Origin: Deuterostichococcus epilithicus
Lineage: Eukaryota > Chlorophyta > Trebouxiophyceae > Prasiolales > Stichococcaceae
NCBI GenBank assembly: GCA_033439295.1
Contig: JAVTLE010000008.1
Span: 1,240,001 to 1,304,000, forward strand
Direction of reading: 5' to 3'
Length of the DNA stretch: 64,000 bases
Position numbers and translations under genes: made by a program. Below, in pieces: positions 33,167 through 44,864 of this stretch. The notes below the pieces were generated by a model. The model did no database searches. It saw only the letters and a list, made by a program, of their open reading frames with translations, and had not been told where the DNA came from. Numbering within the stretch: the stretch's first letter is position 1; each line of letters starts with the position of its first letter.

Positions 33167-36100
33167 CTATTGGGTAGCAATACTTGCACCTGGTCTGCAG
33201 TCGGCTGCCGTGGCATCACTAGCGCAGCTCGACCAACGATCCATGGGGACATAGGTCGTCAGGAAGTTTCCGGCCTTGCTCTGTAGCTCCAGCGACAGGG
33301 TGGCCGGCTCGCCGCTCAGCCCGCGCCGCAGCACGAACGTGTGTGCCTTGCGCGCCCAATAGCCCGTAGAGCGCTGCGACAACACCGCCTCGCGCTGCGC
33401 AGCAGACATGTTGCAGGCTCGCTGCAGGAACGTTGAGGTGCGGGCCCCTCCCATGAAACATGCTGAGGAGCACGATCGAGGGTCCCCTCGCAGGACACGT
33501 TGATGCTCAGATGGCTTGGCATCGTAACGACAGGACATCAAGCAACGAAGCCCCTGCATGCATCAGCGCATCGATTAAATTGTCTTACCCCTGCTGTGGC
33601 CGCACCCACCTTGTGGCCATGGAAGAAGCGGTCCCAGTTGCTGGGCGCTGAGATTCCCAAGTACTCGCCCGGGTTTCCAACAGCCTCCAAGGACACCAGC
33701 TGGTCTGGCGGCGGCGTCCCAGACCGGCGCAGCCACTGGTGCAGCGCCGCCAGCGGCAGCGGCTCCGACGGCCAACTGCACACACCCGACCAGCCATGCA
33801 CGTTTGTCAAGCCAGAGCACATTTGAGCCCAGAGGCCAGCACTCGACATGAAGGCAAGTGTAGTTTAAGTCAGCATGTTGTTTGTGCGACGCGGTGTAGC
33901 TGCAGTGCAGATGAGCCCCCCGGTCTTCTGATGGCATGACAACGCACTGCGTTTGAGCCCCACCTGTCTGTCGACAACCCGGGCACCAGACGAAAGGTCG
34001 CATCCAGCGCATCGCCACTATTGACGATTTCAGAGGCATACAGACCGCCGGCATCGTGACGCAGGAAGACGCCCTGGGGCGCCCACGCCGGCGCCAGCGA
34101 CAGGTGGCCTGCGGCGAGGCAGCAGCGACGGAAATAGCGGGGCAATGCAGCCAAGACGACCTTTGTCCGACTTCCCTCCTAATCAAGCCATCTTGAGTCA
34201 GCACTGCCGGGCTGAGCTTGGAGCTGTCGGGCCTCCCGCGTCCAGCTGGCGCCCTGCAGAACTGCCAGCGCGCGGGCCAGGCCAGGGGGGGTGCCTGCAG
34301 CCCACAAAACAAAACCCACCTTCAGAGGAGGCGAGAGACACCAGGGAGGCGACCTTGGCGGGGTCAGCGACGACGACGTGGGAGCCGTGCGTGAGGCCGG
34401 CGTACAGGTGCGGCCCAATGAGGACCGACTTGAAGACTTGGAACACTGGCCGCGCGTCCTGCGCAGCAGCAGGCCGCCGGCTTCGCGTCAGATGCTCAGC
34501 CCGCCCGATCCTCTGCAGGCGGCAACGAGTGGCCAGGCTCGAGGAAGGATGCCTGTGCCTTATCTGCCGTCACGCGCCAGCCAGACCACCTCCAGATGCA
34601 GGAAGTGCAGATCCGCTGATCTGGAGACAGGAGCAGCGGGGTGACTCGAGACCCTTGGCCGGCCGTGCCGCACCTGCAGCGTCTCCAGATGCGGTCGCAT
34701 GGGCAGCTTGATGTCGAGACGCTGGCCTTCAGCCCACCATCAGCAGGGTGTCAGGCAGGATGCTGGCAGTTGAAAGACTCGGCTCGCGACTGGACACGGC
34801 AGTGTGCACAAAGAATTGCAGCCATGTCGAGCATGCACGCAGACTGCGCTCCATGCACAGACCTGATCTGAAAGCGCTGGTGATGGTGCAGTACCCCTTC
34901 TCGTCGCCAGTCTCGAAGGCGCAGCGCAGCGTTTCGCCGTCCAGAGACAGTTCGACGGCGTCCAGGTCCGTCCACTCCGGCATGCGCACCTGCGCAGGTC
35001 GGATGTGTCGCAGTTCAGAAATCGTCATCTTTGCAGCAGCGTGAGACAGCAATCCTGTTGATGCAGCCTGCTGAGAGGTCCATCCAGTTTTCAACCCAGA
35101 TTTCTTCAGTCACCGGCGCAAGCCCTGCTGCATCCCCACTGCCAATTCCGCGGCTAGGCAGCGATTTGATGGCTGCCCACCTTGAGACGTATCATCTCCG
35201 ACCTAGCGCCGCGCATGTGCGGCGGCGCGGGGCCGCCGACGGCAAACGCCAGGGAGGCGGATGCAAAGCCGTCGTCGCTGAGCAGCGACGAGCTCAGCGT
35301 GATGTTGAGGTCCAGCGCCTCCCACGCCAGCGTTGACGGCAGCAGCTGGTTGATGTACAGGATTGGCGGCGCATCGCCCGCATGCCTGCGGGTCAAGATG
35401 TCAAAATTCAAGTCAAACCAACGCAACTACTAGTAAGTAAGAAAGACCTGTTGCAGCTCCGCTTGGCAGGTTGGTGAGCGCGCCGATGATTCAGTCTGAG
35501 CAGGCCGACCAGCATCATGCTGCACATGGTCTGCACAAGGACATCGAGAGCCGTAAGACAAGCTCTGCGGCGAATCTGTCCTGCAGATTGGACTTGAATA
35601 TGCGTTCACAGGCAGCAGAACAAGCAAATTGTTGGATGCACCTCCAGAAGAAGATTGAGTCGGCAAGCTTAGCCAGGCTCTCCACGGCGGTGCCATAGCA
35701 GCACCAGAAGGACGAGTATCGGTAGCCCCAGCCATGAAAGTTGTCCGCCTTGGCCACGCCGGCGCGCCCCATCGGCATGTGGTACAGATACACCCCTGTG
35801 GTACAAGGTGCAATGTTCGGATTGGCGGTGTGAGCAACCATCGAGTAGTGGCATAAGGGAAGCTGCAGACTCATGCATGACTGCGTAGGTGCTGAGATGG
35901 GTGTGGAGCTGTGAAGGTCGAGCATGCAATGTAGCTTCTGCGGTGCTGCATCCCTTGAAAGCTCGAAGGGCAGCAGCATCACCTGCGCCAGGCTTGTTTG
36001 TGTCATGTCTTGAGTTCAGCGTCTCCGGATGGTGGCGGCTGTGCAGCGCCGCCGAGTAGCGGCTCCCGTCCCTGCAGAATGTGGCACAGCCAGTCGCAGA

Positions 36101-38749
36101 GATTCTGGTCGCCTTACTGGACCGCTATTGCTGCCACAGCTGCAGGCAGAATGTGTAAAGCAGAACAATTGCTTGCAGATGTGGAGGGCACGTGCATGCA
36201 AGGGAGCCGTATCACCTGCCACCCAGCGCAGTCTGACCAGCAGCGTCCTGGAGGCGCGGTCCGCTCTGCGGCAGCTGCGGCGGCATGCGTGCGATGCCGA
36301 GGATGCCGTTTGTCAGGGCGCGCTCGTAAAAGTCGGCGAATTTGCTGTTGCCCGTCCAGCGGAACAGGTTGCGGGCGACCTTGAGCACATTGTAAGTCGT
36401 GCATGTCTCCTGGGTGTTGACACCCTTGTCCTAGCATGACAAGAATAGGCTCGTCAGGCCACAGCTGCTGCAGCCTGGGTGTCCACGCACTGGAGCGGTC
36501 AAAGATGCCTGAATTGATGCGCCTCACGAATCCAGCAGGCTGCCTGCACACAAGCATGATCCAGATTCCTGCTCCAGTAGACAGCCGATTCCAGCTGCAA
36601 ACCTTTTCGAAGGATGCGCCCAGCTCCATTGGTGCGCCCCAGAACTCGTTGTCGTTGCTGCCGCCGCTCGCATAGCTGTGCGCCCGCGTCAGGTGGTCGT
36701 AGAAATTGGCCACTGCCGCCCGGCTTTCGGCGTGGCCAGTGTGCTCGAAGCGTGCCGCAAAGCCATTGACTTGAGCGAGGTGCCTGTGCAAGCAGCAGTC
36801 CTAACAGTAATGCGTGTGTGCGCACAACAGGGAGGAGGTTTTGCAGGCATGGCATTTTGGCCAGCATGTATGGCTCAGTCACAGGGTTGACACGAGTAAT
36901 TTGCACGTGTTGGCATGCCGATCCGCCAGCACGTCCTGGCCGGTGACCAGCGGGTTGTAAAAGGTCGCCTTAACGAAGAGGTCGCCCACCCTGTGTTATC
37001 AAAATCGACCAACAAACTTTGCAGTTGACCATGATGGCCGCCATGCAGCTGCGCGTCCATTTCAATTTAGATCAAGCTCCAAAGAAGGCGGGCAGCAGGC
37101 TCACCTCAGGTAGTCCTCGTCGCGAGTCAGCGAGTACAGGTTGGTGAGAACCTCCTGCATGCCTCCATACCTGTGACGGCAATGAAGCATGGTGCGGGGC
37201 GGCAGCCAGTAATGCAGGGCCTCAGTAATATCTGCATGCGTGCATCCTGCAGCCCAGGCATGCGGTGTTCAGCACAGTTTCGGCTGGCCCAAGGCACGCA
37301 CTCTGTCTCCAGCGTTTCGTGCCAGCGGGCGGTGCCATTAACTCGGACGATGTCCTGCAGCAACACAGACGGTTGGCTGCGCCTCAGCTGAGAGTCGTCA
37401 CATCAATCCAGTCCAGCTGCACAGGTACGCGTGCACACATGCTCGCCAAATGTGGTCAAATTGGTGTAGCAGCGCACGTCGACGCGCGCGACAAAGTAGT
37501 CGGCCATGTCTAGCACGATACTGAGCGCCAGGTCGTTGTCGGCTAGCAGATACTGGTCCAGCAGCCCCGCCATGAGCTTGTGGATCTGCATCATGGTTTC
37601 ATAGGTTTGACGTGCTGGAGGCCGGCTCCGGCGCTGAAGCCCTGTGCTTTGTGGGCAATGCTTGGTGTTGAGCTTAGCTGGCCGAATGCGGAAGGCAATG
37701 TGCACGGCAGAGGGAGTGTGGATGTGACCCCAGAAAGCGACTCACGCACCACGTAAAAGGGCGCCCAGACCGGCTGCAGACTCTGAAGCCGGTCGAAGTG
37801 CTCGGTGGGGAAGGCAGACAGATACCCTGTGCCGATGGCGTCTTGCACCTGTGTGGCGCATCGACTGCAAATGAGACAAATTGCGCTGATGCGCTGTGCC
37901 TTGGCACAAGCACAGATTACGACAGTCAAACATAGCCGACTGGAGGCGCTGCAAGCTCGCTTACTAGGTCCTGTCGACGCACCTTTTTGAGCTCGCCGAC
38001 CAGGTACAGCGACTTGTGCCTGACAGCCTCATTGCCTGAATGTGTTTCACAACGTCATCTCGAGAGGGGCAGCGTGCCTCAAGCATGATCAACAGGCAAT
38101 GGCATCAAGGGGCGCAATATTGGCAACAGGGCTGCCTGCACGCCTCACCAGTGTGGTTGAAGTACAGCGCCGTTGCGGACAAATAGTGACCTGCGCAGAA
38201 GACGATAGTACAACGATTTAAAGAAGGTCATTGTATGGATATGATGCTTCAACAGTCAATTTCTGGTGTGTTCTTGAAGGATGGGACCAGCCACAGCCGC
38301 ATGAACAATGGGACAAGTACTGCCGCACCTGTGAACTCGCCCCGCACCTGACCAAAGACCACTTGAACCTCAGCGAATGGCATGAGCACTCCAGAGAACA
38401 GATTTCAAATGTTAATCGTATGCATACACACCTCAACGGCTGGATCCTCCCATGATCGCCAGTATGGCTCGCCCTTGTCGTGCGCCAGGCCAACGTTTTT
38501 GCGGAAGGTCCATAGCAGCGAGTCCGGATCGATCATGAGCAGGAACTGAAGATTAAGCTCCGAAGCTCTGGCAGCTGGCGAGTCAGACGCAAGCCTGACG
38601 CTGCTTAGTGGGAAGTCGTGTATGAGGTCTGGGCAGCGTGAGGCATCGCTGATAGTGCGCGCGGCGGGTGGAACATACTTTGCTGCTGCTGATGGCAGCG
38701 CATATGCGATCAACATGACGATCAGCGACCCAAACTTCCTGCGCTTCAT
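33167..38749 (-). CDS. Secreted GH127/DUF1680 beta-L-arabinofuranosidase
   Basis: Removes beta-L-arabinofuranose, probably from hydroxyproline-rich cell-wall glycoproteins. The product starts with a signal peptide (MKRRKFGSLIVMLIAYALPS, cleavage probably after SAAA), which fixes the start. Then come FPLSSVRLASDSPAARASEL and NLQFLLMIDPDSLLWTFRKN, GEPYWRSWED, YLSAFPTEHFDRL, the helical-barrel exons (RVDVRCYTNL, GGMQEVLTNLYSLT, YASGGSNDNEFWGAP), and the metal-thiolate active site: ETCTTYNVLKVARNLF (Glu-x-Cys) and YRYSSFWCCYGTAVES (Cys-Cys), all four ligands present. Beta-sandwich exons follow (ILYINQLLPSTLAWEALDL near 35370; PHLYAGLTHGSHVVVAD near 34410), then a C-terminal AbfB-like region (34110-33167) ending at 33167. 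There are about 20 exons, not all phased. It diverges from SPF27. Confidence 0.9.
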
Positions 38750-39340
38750 GTTTGCAAAGCGTCTCGCGTCACGATGCGGCCCGGCTCCGAATTAAGACCG
38801 AGTCATTCGAGGTCCAGGCAGTTCGAACTCAATTATACAATCGGAGCGCTCCAGCAAGCCTCTTTCTGAGTGCGTGGAATGCGAATCTGACAGAACACGA
38901 CAGCGAGGATGCAAACTTCATGTCGGAACTGCGTTTCGGGACGACTCCAGCGAAAGCGAGCATCCCTCGCAGCAAGGGGGATGCGCAGGCAAACACGCAG
39001 TGGCTGAGTGGCAGTGCCGCAGCGGACAGTGCGCTCTGGCCGCAGAAGATTCTTGAAACTGCACGGGAAGTCGTCGACAGCTTCTGATTCTTGCTGGTCC
39101 TCCGTTGCCGGTTCCCGCAGTCACACAGACCCGCAGTGCATCAAACCCGCAGTCACACAGATTTCGCAGTCTCACTCGTTCGCTTATCACGCTCAACTCT
39201 GAGAAAGTTGCAGTAACACCTCAAGCTCTTGACGTTCTCAAGTGAGCACGTCGCGACTGTAGTAGAACTACAGTTCCATTTGCCTCCTCGTGTGCACAAA
39301 ACAATCTCCCAGCCTCGGCACTCTGCACAGCACAGCGGTC
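38750..39340. promoter_or_regulatory. Divergent intergenic region, GH127 / SPF27
   Basis: About 590 bp between two start codons pointing apart. A plus-strand frame is open from 38752 to 39087 (about 111 codons) but lacks an ATG at its 5' end and resembles nothing known, so I treat it as chance. A short repeat of CGCAGTCACACAGA occurs at about 39117-39165. Confidence 0.4.
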
Positions 39341-41345
39341 ATGGCGCAGCCGCTGGCGCTGGACAGTGCGCCGGCCGGACAGGCCGCAGGCTGGCGCAAG
39401 GGGCAAGATCTCATAGATGCACTGCCATATGTGGACCGCCTGTCGCCGGAGGAGAAGCAGCGGGTGGACAAGCTTATCCAGGAGGAGGTCCGTCCTTACA
39501 TCCGATTGAGACACCAATATCCTTAGGCGCATAGCTGCTGTGAAGGTTCAGGGGGCATGTCAGCCGCTCACAGCGGCAGCCCACCGACAGCAGACGCTGT
39601 GCGGCATGGCGCAATTTGCGACAGGACATTGGCCAGATGTACTTATCTTGGACCAGCTGCAGCAGGATATTGTGCTGCTGAAAAGTTCTGCAGCACTCTC
39701 CACACAGATGAAGAACAGCACACAGCGGCCTGCAGCATACCTGAAGGACTTGCCGGCAGCCTATGAGCTGAACCTCAAGGTGAGCATATCACCAGAGGTG
39801 GCTTGTTCCCTGTGACTTGGCTATCGTAGTGGTGGGTCATTCGCATTGATGTCATGGCACCACGATACCGCTGCAACAGCGCTTGCATGGCTCACACGAC
39901 CACTGCTAGTTCCTGACACCACCACTCCTGCTAACCATCCGTGTATCTGTTCACAGGGCCACCCGGTGCTGCAGGCGGAGCTGGAGCGTGTGCAGGAGGG
40001 AAAGCCCATGGAGGCGCTGGACGTGACGCGGTACCGGCTGGACAAGCCACCGCTGGCGCGCCGCAACGACTTTGCCGCCTGGAAGAAGGCGCTGGAAAAT
40101 GCGCACAGCCAGCTGGGCCACCAGTACAACAGGTGCTACAATTCTTTGGGTGTCACATTCCAGGCTTGGCGAAGCATGATGTGCTTCAGCGCAACCAGTA
40201 GGGGTGGTGATGAAGCTGAATGGCAGTAGGTTTGGGGCAAGGGGCAGAAATGCTGCAGCGAAGTCACGAGTCAAGCCCACTGGCAGGCGCACGCCATCGA
40301 GCTGCCCGCCTGGATCGTTACATCCTGCCGGCAGCTGCTGTGCTGCTCCTGGCACACATGTCAGCACCGGCCGAATTGCATCACGACGGTTTCCTCGTGT
40401 ACATTTTACCATGTCACTTTGCACTAACATGTTCACAAGGATGCTGGCATATGTTTGTGTGCAGGGTTGTGAACCTCGAGCTGCTGCTCAAGTTCGGGCC
40501 AAAAGCATACCGTGTGCACAACACCAGCCTCGAGGCGTCCAATAGCAGGTGAGCACAAAGCCATCATCACATGATGCAACAACGCTTGCAGGCTGCGACA
40601 TGAAGTGCAGGTGCCTGTCCAGATGATGCCGTGAGCTGCTTGTTTGTCACAAACCACATCAGACAAGACACAAGTTCCTTGGCCTCCTACTTCAGGCTGT
40701 CTCAGGAGGTGGCAGAGCTGAAGCGGCAGATTGATGGCGTGAACCGGGAGCGCAAGCTGCAGCAGACGGCGGCGGGCGGCGAGTTGGGGGTGTTGGAGGA
40801 CCACTGGCAGAAATTGGTGGCGAAAAACGGCGAAATCGAACGCGCCTGCCGCGCCATGGAGGAGGAAATCGTGCTCATGCAGGCTGCCTCGCAGCCCGCC
40901 CCGCAGTGCGTCGCGTGCTTGCGTCCGGAACCCAATCTGAGCGCATTGCACATCGAGTCTGCATGCCTCCATTCTTGCAAGCGGCGCTGCTTGCAGTCGC
41001 AGGCCGTCGCCATCGCCCTGCTGTTGGGGGATCGCCATCGCCCTGACTTGAGGCTTGCTGATGTTGGCGCCTTGCTTGCAGCCCACCAAGCAACTGCAGG
41101 GCCCTCTTGTCTTTGAACACCATTGAGGTTTGCCAATCTTTTGCCGCAGGGCAGCGGCAGAGACAGCAGCTGATGGCGCAGGCGAGGCGGCAGAGGCAGC
41201 AGGCGCTGCAGACGCAGATATGGAGGCAGTGGAGCCTGCCGTAGTGACTGGCACGGCACCAGCGGTAGGCACAGATGGCCCTGCTGCAGCAGACGGCAGC
41301 AGCGTTGCTGCCGAAGGAGAGGAGGGGGCAGCTTCGACTGCCTGA
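39341..41345 (+). CDS. BCAS2: Pre-mRNA-splicing factor SPF27 / BCAS2
   Basis: Core subunit of the Prp19/NineTeen complex that activates the spliceosome (MOS4 in plants). Six exons join in phase (39341-39487, 39708-39779, 39957-40132, 40465-40548, 40696-40905, 41150-41345) to 294 residues. Matching segments: DLIDALPYVDRLSPEEKQR, AAYLKDLPAAYELNLKGH, then HPVLQAELERVQEGKPMEAL and DVTRYRLDKPP, ALENAHSQLGHQYNR, VVNLELLLKFGPKAYRVHN, and a helical segment QEVAELKRQIDGVNRERKLQ. The usual protein is about 220-250 residues; this one has an extra Ala/Glu/Gly-rich acidic tail of about 65 residues encoded by the last exon. The start is the ATG of MAQPLALDSAP. Confidence 0.92.
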
Positions 41346-42163
41346 GCCCAACGTGATACTCTGGGAAGCATTTGGACGTTGTGAGTGATGTGAGAACGTC
41401 GAGAGCTGTTGGTACTGGCGGCAAGCGGCGGCAGCTGTCGAAAGTTACCCACCCTTCAGTATCATATTCAAACGGCTCCGAAACAGTTGGCGACACGGAC
41501 TTGCGGTCGCACCCACGGGCCACAGCACAGAAGCGTCGGCATCCACACTGTCTAGATCAGCAGATGCAACAACCTCAATCCGACGCATTCTGACTACTGG
41601 GGCAGCCGTCGGGTGGCCAGCAAGCCCGAGTCAGTTGCAGCAGCGATCCGAGCTGACATCCGCTTCCGGACCTCACTCAGCAGGTCTGCGGCAGGGTGGT
41701 CGGCGCGGGCCTCGCGTGAAAGACAGGTTCAGCCCTGAGGTTCGGCCTGGGGAGCGGGCGGCTTTGCGCCGAGAGCCTCCAAGCACCAAACTTGTCGACA
41801 GGTGCCGAGCTTGCGGACCGCATTGGACGGGCTGTGCGAGCCATCGTCTGCCAGCCCTCGCGCAAACACTCGTGCCCCTCCGTCCTGCCTGCATGCATGC
41901 AATGTCGGGCCTCCCAGACATCTTCAACTCTCTTGTGCTGACAGAGGGCTGCTCTCCGTGCAGGTCGTTAGGCCGGGCCTGCCAGCACATTGTGCAACGT
42001 GGAGCCCGACGTGCTGATGTCAGAAGTTCTGCAGCCCCTCAATGGTGCGACAGCGGGGCAGCTTGGTGTCGTGAGAAATCTTGTACACCTCGTCCTGCTC
42101 CCCACAGTGTCAAGCCTCGCCTGCAAGCTGATATTGCAACGTGTCGTCCTTTGCATGCCTGCA
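41346..42163. other. Region between SPF27 and the first sure CENP-C exon
   Basis: About 820 bp. It should contain the SPF27 3' UTR, the CENP-C promoter and its 5' exon or exons. Candidates are an open plus-strand stretch at 41659-41810 (basic, GRRGPRVKDRFSPEVRPGER) and MSGLPDIFNSLVLTEG at about 41908; neither could be joined with confidence. Confidence 0.4.
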
Positions 42164-44864
42164 GGGGCCAGATCGCCCCGGGGTCCAGCCACAGCCTCGC
42201 CTGCACGTAAGCAGGCGCAGCTGCACACGCCGCCGCAAGCCACCTACGGTCCGCTGGCGGGCTATGGCGTCGGGCCGCGAGTGCAGCGGCTGCAGATGAA
42301 GCGCGCTGCGAAAGGTGGGCGCCCGCGGCGGCACCAGGCGCGCCCGAGGCCGCTGACGGTGCGCCTGCTGCCGCAGCCATCGCCGCCGCCGCCGCCCGAG
42401 CCGGCGCCGCCGCAGGCGATGGTCGCCAAGACGCCTGCGCTGGCGTCCCTGCAGCAGGGCGCACGCCACGCCACGCCGCTGGAAGGCGTCCTGGAAATGG
42501 ACCGCGGCTGCGGCTTTGCTCCTACGCCGCTGGAGGGGGTGCCGGAGCGCTTCACCGCGCCGCAGTCTGCGCCGCCGGTCAGCGCTCGGCTGGCGGCGCT
42601 GCGCAGTGCGTCGGCGTGCGCCGCGGAGGCGCCGGCCGAGAGCGGCCCCTCGGCTTCACGGGCTGCCACGCCGGCGCTGCTTGAGGGCCGCAACTGCGCC
42701 CCGACGCCCGCGGGCCGGCAGGGCTCCTCGCTGTGGCTCAGCGGCGCCCACCCCAGCACGGGACGCGGCACCGGCCGCAGCCGGTCCACCACCCGCTCCA
42801 GCAGCGGCTCGCCCATGGACGGGTTCACGCTTCTGCCGGCGGCATCCGCGGCGGGCTGCTGCAAGGCTGCGGGCGGCAGCGGCGCCGCCATCGGCATGCT
42901 GCAGGGCCGCAGCNGCTTCACCGCGAGCGCTGCGGCGGACCGGGCTTCCNNNCNCGGCGTCGGCGGCCGACGCGGCGCTCGCCTCCCCCAGCGGCAGCGG
43001 CAGCGACACCAGCGCCAAAGCCGACACCTTCAGCTTTGGCGTGAAGCAGGCACCCAACTCCATCGACAGCTCCAGCTCTGGCGAAGGTGCGCTGCCACTC
43101 CCAAGTGTCTGCCGTGATGCTGCCTGCTGCCGAGCTCACACTCGAAGGTTCACAAGCCGCCCCACAAACAATGACACGTGTTGCTCCAGTGTCCTGCCTC
43201 CCCTAACTGTCGGTCGCTGGCAGTGCGTGTCCTGCAATCAACACTGACGCGCCCGTGAGACAGTGCATGTTCCAATGCTGACGCGCCCGTCAGCAAACCT
43301 GTGCAAGGCTCAAGCTCGGCAGACAAGGCATCTGCAGCTGTGCGTCGCCAGCAAAAGTCAACTCTGAGCTGAACTTTGTCGGCGCATACAGGCGGCATGG
43401 GCGCAGTGTCGCCTACAGGTGCCGACTGCGACAACGCCATGCACTTGTGCCTGACCGAGTCGCCCGCGTCACCCGTGCGGCGCACGCGCTGGGATACCGT
43501 CAGCAAGGCTGGCAGCGCGCGGCCCGCTCGCTGGGCCTCGCCGGCGGCTGCTCCTGCATTCGGCAGCCCCGCCACCGGCAGCCCAGCAGCCGGCAGGCCC
43601 GCCGCCGGCCGCAGCCCCACGACAGCGGCGGGCAGCTCGGCGACCGGCAGCCGCAGCGTCCAGGGCCGCCGCAGCAGCATCGGCGCCAGCGCGCAGCGGC
43701 TGCAGTTTGACGCCTCGCCGCTGCGGCCACAACAAGCGCTTCGGGATGCAGAGGCGGCCGAGCCCATGCCGGCTGCCGTCGATGCTGGGGGGCAGCCCAC
43801 CGCCAACGGCCAGCCGGCCAACGAGGCGCACGCAGCACGAGCTGCTGACCTGCCGCCTGCGGAGCGGATGGCCTTCAGCGACGACGACGACAGCGGCGGC
43901 GGTGGTTACGACGGCCCCGACTGCGGCGGCGACAGCGACGAGGAGGCGGCTGACCCAATTGCCGAGGCGCGCAGCCAGTCGCCGGCGGGGCAGGCGAGCG
44001 CAGGCGCCCCTGCCAGCAGCCTGGACGAGCCCAGCCCCGCGCCGGCTCAGCAGACGCCCGCGCAGACAGTGGCGACGGCGCGCCCGCCTGCGAGGCGGCA
44101 CGCCGGCACCAAGCACCAGAACGAGCGCCGGAAGTTCTCCATGCGCAAGAGCCTCGCAGGTGCGAGATACCTTCTCTGCGCTCGCCCCTCCCCTCGCCTA
44201 CCACGCAACCCTTGTCAAGGTTAGGTAGGTAGCAGCAGCTGGGGCGCTCGTGCGTCCCGCAGACAGTGTTTAGCATCGAGGACATCGGCACACTGCCAGT
44301 GACTGGATTGTCTTGGCCGGGCCGTAGGCGATGGGCTGCACACGCTGGGCGGCGTGCGGCGGAGCTCGAGGGGCCACCAGCGCCCGCTGGAGTACTGGCG
44401 CAACGAGAAGAAGGTGTACACCACCCGGGGCCACAACAGTGCGCCTCTGTGCCCCTGCCCCTCTGCGCCTGCCCCTTGCCTGCACTTAGACAGTCTTGTC
44501 ACTCTCTGTTGCTGCTGCGCCGCTGCAGAGCTTGTGCAGCGGCGCTGATCCTGTCAAAGTGCCGAGCAGAGGTTTCTGCTTGGCAGCCGATGAAGGTCTG
44601 GCAAGGCCAGTGCCCAGACAGCCTTGACACGTCCAAACGAACAGCAGGGATGTTGCAGAGAGACCAGTCGGAAATGTGGGGGCAATGATGGTTGAGATGG
44701 AGCCCTTGCATTCAATACTGCTCCTTTCAACGGCAGGCCTACCGACTATGGACCACTACGAGGAGCGCACGCCGTCGCCCATGTGGCCGGCTCCCAGCAA
44801 GCGGCTTGCCACAAAACGTCCGGCGCAAAAGGCCAAGTCGCGGATGGCCAAGTCTTCAAAGTGA
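42164..44864 (+). CDS. CENPC: Centromere protein C homologue (5' end unresolved)
   Basis: Inner kinetochore protein linking CENP-A nucleosomes to the outer kinetochore. The C-terminal exons carry the CENP-C motif VRRSSRGHQRPLEYWRNEKK (about 44345-44415), very close to the plant version with RPLEYWRGER, continuing VYTTRGHNS. A GT donor at 44442 then joins in phase to the last exon LPTMDHYEERTPSPMWPAPS plus a basic Lys/Ala tail ending at 44864. No cupin-like dimer domain follows, as in plant CENP-C. The long middle exons (42164-43090, 43410-44160) are disordered and Ala/Pro/Ser/Arg-rich, with a Gly-Ser-Pro-Ala repeat at 43557-43640 and an acidic patch SDDDDSGGGGYDGPD. The N run at 42950-42953 breaks the reading frame: the frame before it (FAPTPLEGVPERF) differs from the one after it (ADTFSFGVKQAPNSID). 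The first acceptor is at 42163; the true start lies upstream. Confidence 0.8.
42914..42953. other. Ambiguous bases in CENP-C exon
   Basis: An N at 42914 and a cluster NNNCN at 42950-42953 and its neighbours lie in GC-rich coding sequence. The open frame switches across the cluster, so the number of missing bases is probably wrong. Confidence 0.95.
43557..43640 (+). repeat. Coding repeat, Gly-Ser-Pro-Ala-Ala/Thr-Gly units
   Basis: A run of CCGGCAGCCC-type units in the CENP-C middle region encodes repeated GSPATGSPAAGRPAAG. It is a short, imperfect in-frame repeat in a disordered segment. Confidence 0.7.

Noticed and set aside
38752-39087. A 111-codon plus-strand frame next to the GH127 start
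   Set aside because: It has no ATG at its 5' end and no recognisable content, and it sits in a promoter region.
40433-41452. A 339-codon minus-strand open frame
   Set aside because: It is antisense to phased SPF27 exons and has no recognisable content.
43247-43300. Repeat of CTGACGCGCCCGT (two copies about 30 bp apart) as a possible regulatory or mobile-element end
   Set aside because: It is a direct, not inverted, repeat inside a CENP-C intron with no gene or target duplication; simple sequence duplication is enough.
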